A stretch of 32,681 nt of DNA. It comes from JACNIZ01 sp964344765 (GTDB lineage Bacteria; Planctomycetota; UBA1135). This document shows, one piece after another, positions 31,374 to 32,681 of this stretch; positions within the stretch are counted from its first letter, which is position 1, and every line of letters begins with the position of its first letter. Made by a program: the position numbers and the translations under genes. Where the stretch lies: contig CAYFOM010000044.1 of the NCBI GenBank assembly GCA_964344765.1, positions 1-32,681 of the forward strand, read 5' to 3'. Below the pieces are notes generated by a model. It made no database searches. It saw only the letters and a program-made list of their open reading frames with translations, and was not told the DNA's origin.

Positions 31374-31657
31374 CGAACTCGTACCTCCACCGTTTGACCC
31401 GGTGCTGCATAAACTTTTTGCCGAGCGACAACCTGCCCGTCATGAAAAACCGTAATCGTATGTGCACCCGCCGCGATTGAGTAGCGGGTATCGTCGCCAG
31501 AGATTGAGACCGCAGTAGAGTCGTCTACCCGGAAGGTCATTCCAGAGTCAGCGTTAACAAATGTAACTAATGCTTCGTCAGGAAGCTGTCTTGCCTCTTG
31601 ATTCATTTGGCAACCCGCCAACAAAATCAAGCAAGTGAGTTTGGAGATGGCTTTCAT
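31370..31657 (-). CDS. Small lipoprotein of unknown function
   Basis: 95 residues from ATG 31657, which overlaps the CsgG gene stop by 4 bp; an upstream open frame to 31726 was rejected because it is antisense-like and has no signal. Lipoprotein signal with Cys16 (ILLAGC). The mature part is a small beta domain with the PEGA-like order 'YSIAAGAHTITVFHDGQVVARQKVYAAPGQTVEVRV', a type found in carbohydrate- or wall-binding segments. This gene is an extra member inserted into the usual CsgG-DUF4810 order. Confidence 0.75.
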   Translation of the reverse strand: MKAISKLTCLILLAGCQMNQEARQLPDEALVTFVNADSGMTFRVDDSTAVSISGDDTRYSIAAGAHTITVFHDGQVVARQKVYAAPGQTVEVRVR

Positions 31658-32571
31658 TTTTCCTCCTCCTCTACAACAAGTTCTTCCAGGATTATTCCGC
31701 CGGGCCGCTGGCCGACCCATTCGCAAACTGAGCCCTCCTGTAAACCCGAGCCAAAGAAGCTCACAACTTTTATGCGCCCCAGCTCTTTACCGGGCAATTG
31801 GATTGTTCCACCAAGCTGGTGGTTCTTGACCTTTTCACCTTGTTTCAAGACGACGAGGACATCGCCGATGGATATACCCTGATCCGAGCCGCCAGCAATC
31901 ATGACAGTGTTTCCGTCGATAGCAACCACACTGGTTCGCCAAGGCGCCGCATCTAGGTTCTGCAAAATGTTTCCGATTAGGCTGCCAATGGCCGCCGATA
32001 TGGCTTTGTCATTAATCGTGGAATCGTATGCCGCATCGGACCCAACGCCAAATACTCGGCCGGCTTCGATATCCGCCTCGCCTCGGCCTTCCTCCGCGTA
32101 TACGACCACGCCAGAACGAGTGTCGATCAAGCGGAGATTAACCGCAGCATAAGCAACTTGCTTTTTGGTTCGTGAAAAAACGCCTGTCTCAGACGTCACC
32201 TGACGGCCGAACTCGGAGACAGATCCCAAAATCGCAAAATCTGCGCCGATCGTATCAACATCCTGGATATCAGCGTTTGCCGGGAGGTCGGATTCCACAA
32301 GCAACACTGCTCCGGAATCAACCAACCGGGCTTTCAGAATGTCTTCGGCCTGCTTTTCAATTGCCTTCTCTTTGTCGCCAAAAACACCGCGGCCGTACTT
32401 CGTCTCGTTCGAGAACCTTAATACGGCGACTTTGCGCTTCAGAGCTGGTTCTTGGTCAATGACTTGAGGGGGGGCTTCCTTCTCTGGTCCTGGCGCAACC
32501 ATAGGGGCGCTAGTTGTTGCACAAGAGCAGAGAGCGAGCACGCCAATTAGGGGGAGATTGACAGTTCTCAT
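31654..32571 (-). CDS. CsgG/HfaB-family lipoprotein
   Basis: 305 residues from ATG 32571; a TTG at 32610 is the only earlier start and would spoil the signal. Lipobox LCSC with Cys17. The family core follows: KRKVAVLRFSNETKYG, KQAEDILKARLVDSG, GADFAILGSVSEFG, VAYAAVNLRLIDTRSGVVVYAEEGRGEA and AISAAIGSLIGNILQNL. CsgG forms an outer-membrane secretion ring for curli subunits; HfaB is the holdfast-attachment relative. No curli or holdfast genes are visible here, so the transported partner is unknown. A C-terminal ~90-residue extension (IDGNTVMIAGGSDQGISIGDVLVVL...) looks like an OB/SH3-type beta domain. First gene of a 5-gene lipoprotein operon. Confidence 0.9.
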   Translation of the reverse strand: MRTVNLPLIGVLALCSCATTSAPMVAPGPEKEAPPQVIDQEPALKRKVAVLRFSNETKYGRGVFGDKEKAIEKQAEDILKARLVDSGAVLLVESDLPANADIQDVDTIGADFAILGSVSEFGRQVTSETGVFSRTKKQVAYAAVNLRLIDTRSGVVVYAEEGRGEADIEAGRVFGVGSDAAYDSTINDKAISAAIGSLIGNILQNLDAAPWRTSVVAIDGNTVMIAGGSDQGISIGDVLVVLKQGEKVKNHQLGGTIQLPGKELGRIKVVSFFGSGLQEGSVCEWVGQRPGGIILEELVVEEEEK

Positions 32572-32585
32572 TACTAGTTGAAACG

Positions 32586-32614
32586 TTTTTACTGGATAGA
32601 TTCCGATCAAGCAA
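32586..32614 (-). promoter_or_regulatory. Possible promoter of the CsgG lipoprotein operon
   Basis: On the minus strand TTGCTT (32614-32609) and TAAAAA (32591-32586) are separated by 17 bp. The -10 matches 4 of 6 consensus bases. The distance to the ATG at 32571 would give a leader of only a few bases, and no Shine-Dalgarno is visible, so a near-leaderless transcript would follow. The -35 lies inside repeat copy 1. Weak call. Confidence 0.25.
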
Positions 32615-32654
32615 CATCTTTTCTGTAAAGATCAAGCAACATCTTTTCTGTAAA
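32605..32654. repeat. Exact tandem repeat, 2 x 25 bp, upstream of the CsgG operon
   Basis: Two adjacent identical 25-bp units at 32605-32629 and 32630-32654; each begins GATCAAGCAACATC and ends TTCTGTAAA. They sit 34 bp upstream of the CsgG start codon, where a regulator could bind twice. The exactness suggests a recent duplication or a maintained double operator. Confidence 0.9.
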
Positions 32655-32681
32655 AAGCAGCAGACTCATCAAATGCCTTCC

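Noticed and set aside
32605..32654. CRISPR array
   Set aside because: Two units are directly adjacent with no spacers, and no cas gene is present.

Overview
The window looks like a chromosomal piece of a Planctomycetota bacterium. The main clue is that two secreted proteins (the partial gene at 2-667 and the subtilisin-like protease at 8501-10594) end in the same kind of Gly/Leu/Pro-rich beta domain that is typical of exported planctomycete proteins. Frequent sigma/anti-sigma pairs and a moderately high GC content fit that lineage. No tRNA, rRNA, integrase, insertion sequence or CRISPR array was seen.

Region 1 (1-12068) is mostly ordinary chromosome. It starts with the 3' end of an FG-GAP-like secreted protein. 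Next is a minus-strand run: ECF-type sigma factor, zinc-finger/TPR anti-sigma protein, small secreted protein and a PdxA-family dehydrogenase, packed with 1-bp overlaps or short gaps. Upstream of it lie an HSDL2-like short-chain dehydrogenase and a FadD-like acyl-CoA ligase. A methyltransferase, a radical SAM protein, a secreted S8 protease with a P domain, a lipoprotein of the endonuclease/exonuclease/phosphatase fold and a GGQ release-factor-like protein follow. At 12084-12190 there is a probable scrap of an intradiol dioxygenase gene, just at the edge of the next region.

Region 2 (12225-29744) is a defence island of 13 genes, all on the minus strand. In transcription order: dual-OB protein, two DUF488 proteins, a PD-(D/E)XK nuclease-like protein, hsdM, a SIR2-domain protein, a HerA-like ATPase, hsdS, a Schlafen/AlbA_2-type ATPase, hsdR, a 528-residue coiled-coil protein of unknown function, a DUF5131 (phage Gp37/Gp68) protein and a DUF6933 protein. 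The striking point is the core: hsdM, sir2, herA, hsdS and the AlbA_2 gene are chained by TGATG or ATGA stop/start overlaps. A SIR2-HerA pair, known elsewhere as a stand-alone NAD-depleting anti-phage system, is therefore wired into the middle of a type I restriction-modification operon. The natural reading is a composite system: DNA modification and restriction as first layer, NAD depletion as a second layer, with co-translation keeping the parts in ratio. That functional reading is inference.

Region 3 (29781-32681) is a minus-strand lipoprotein operon: CsgG/HfaB-like protein, a small lipoprotein, a DUF4810 lipoprotein, a GNA1162/DUF799 lipoprotein and a lipoprotein with beta-barrel-like features. 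The first four overlap by 4 bp each. The trio CsgG-DUF4810-DUF799 is a recurrent envelope module. Two exact tandem copies of a 25-bp unit sit immediately upstream, overlapping a possible promoter.
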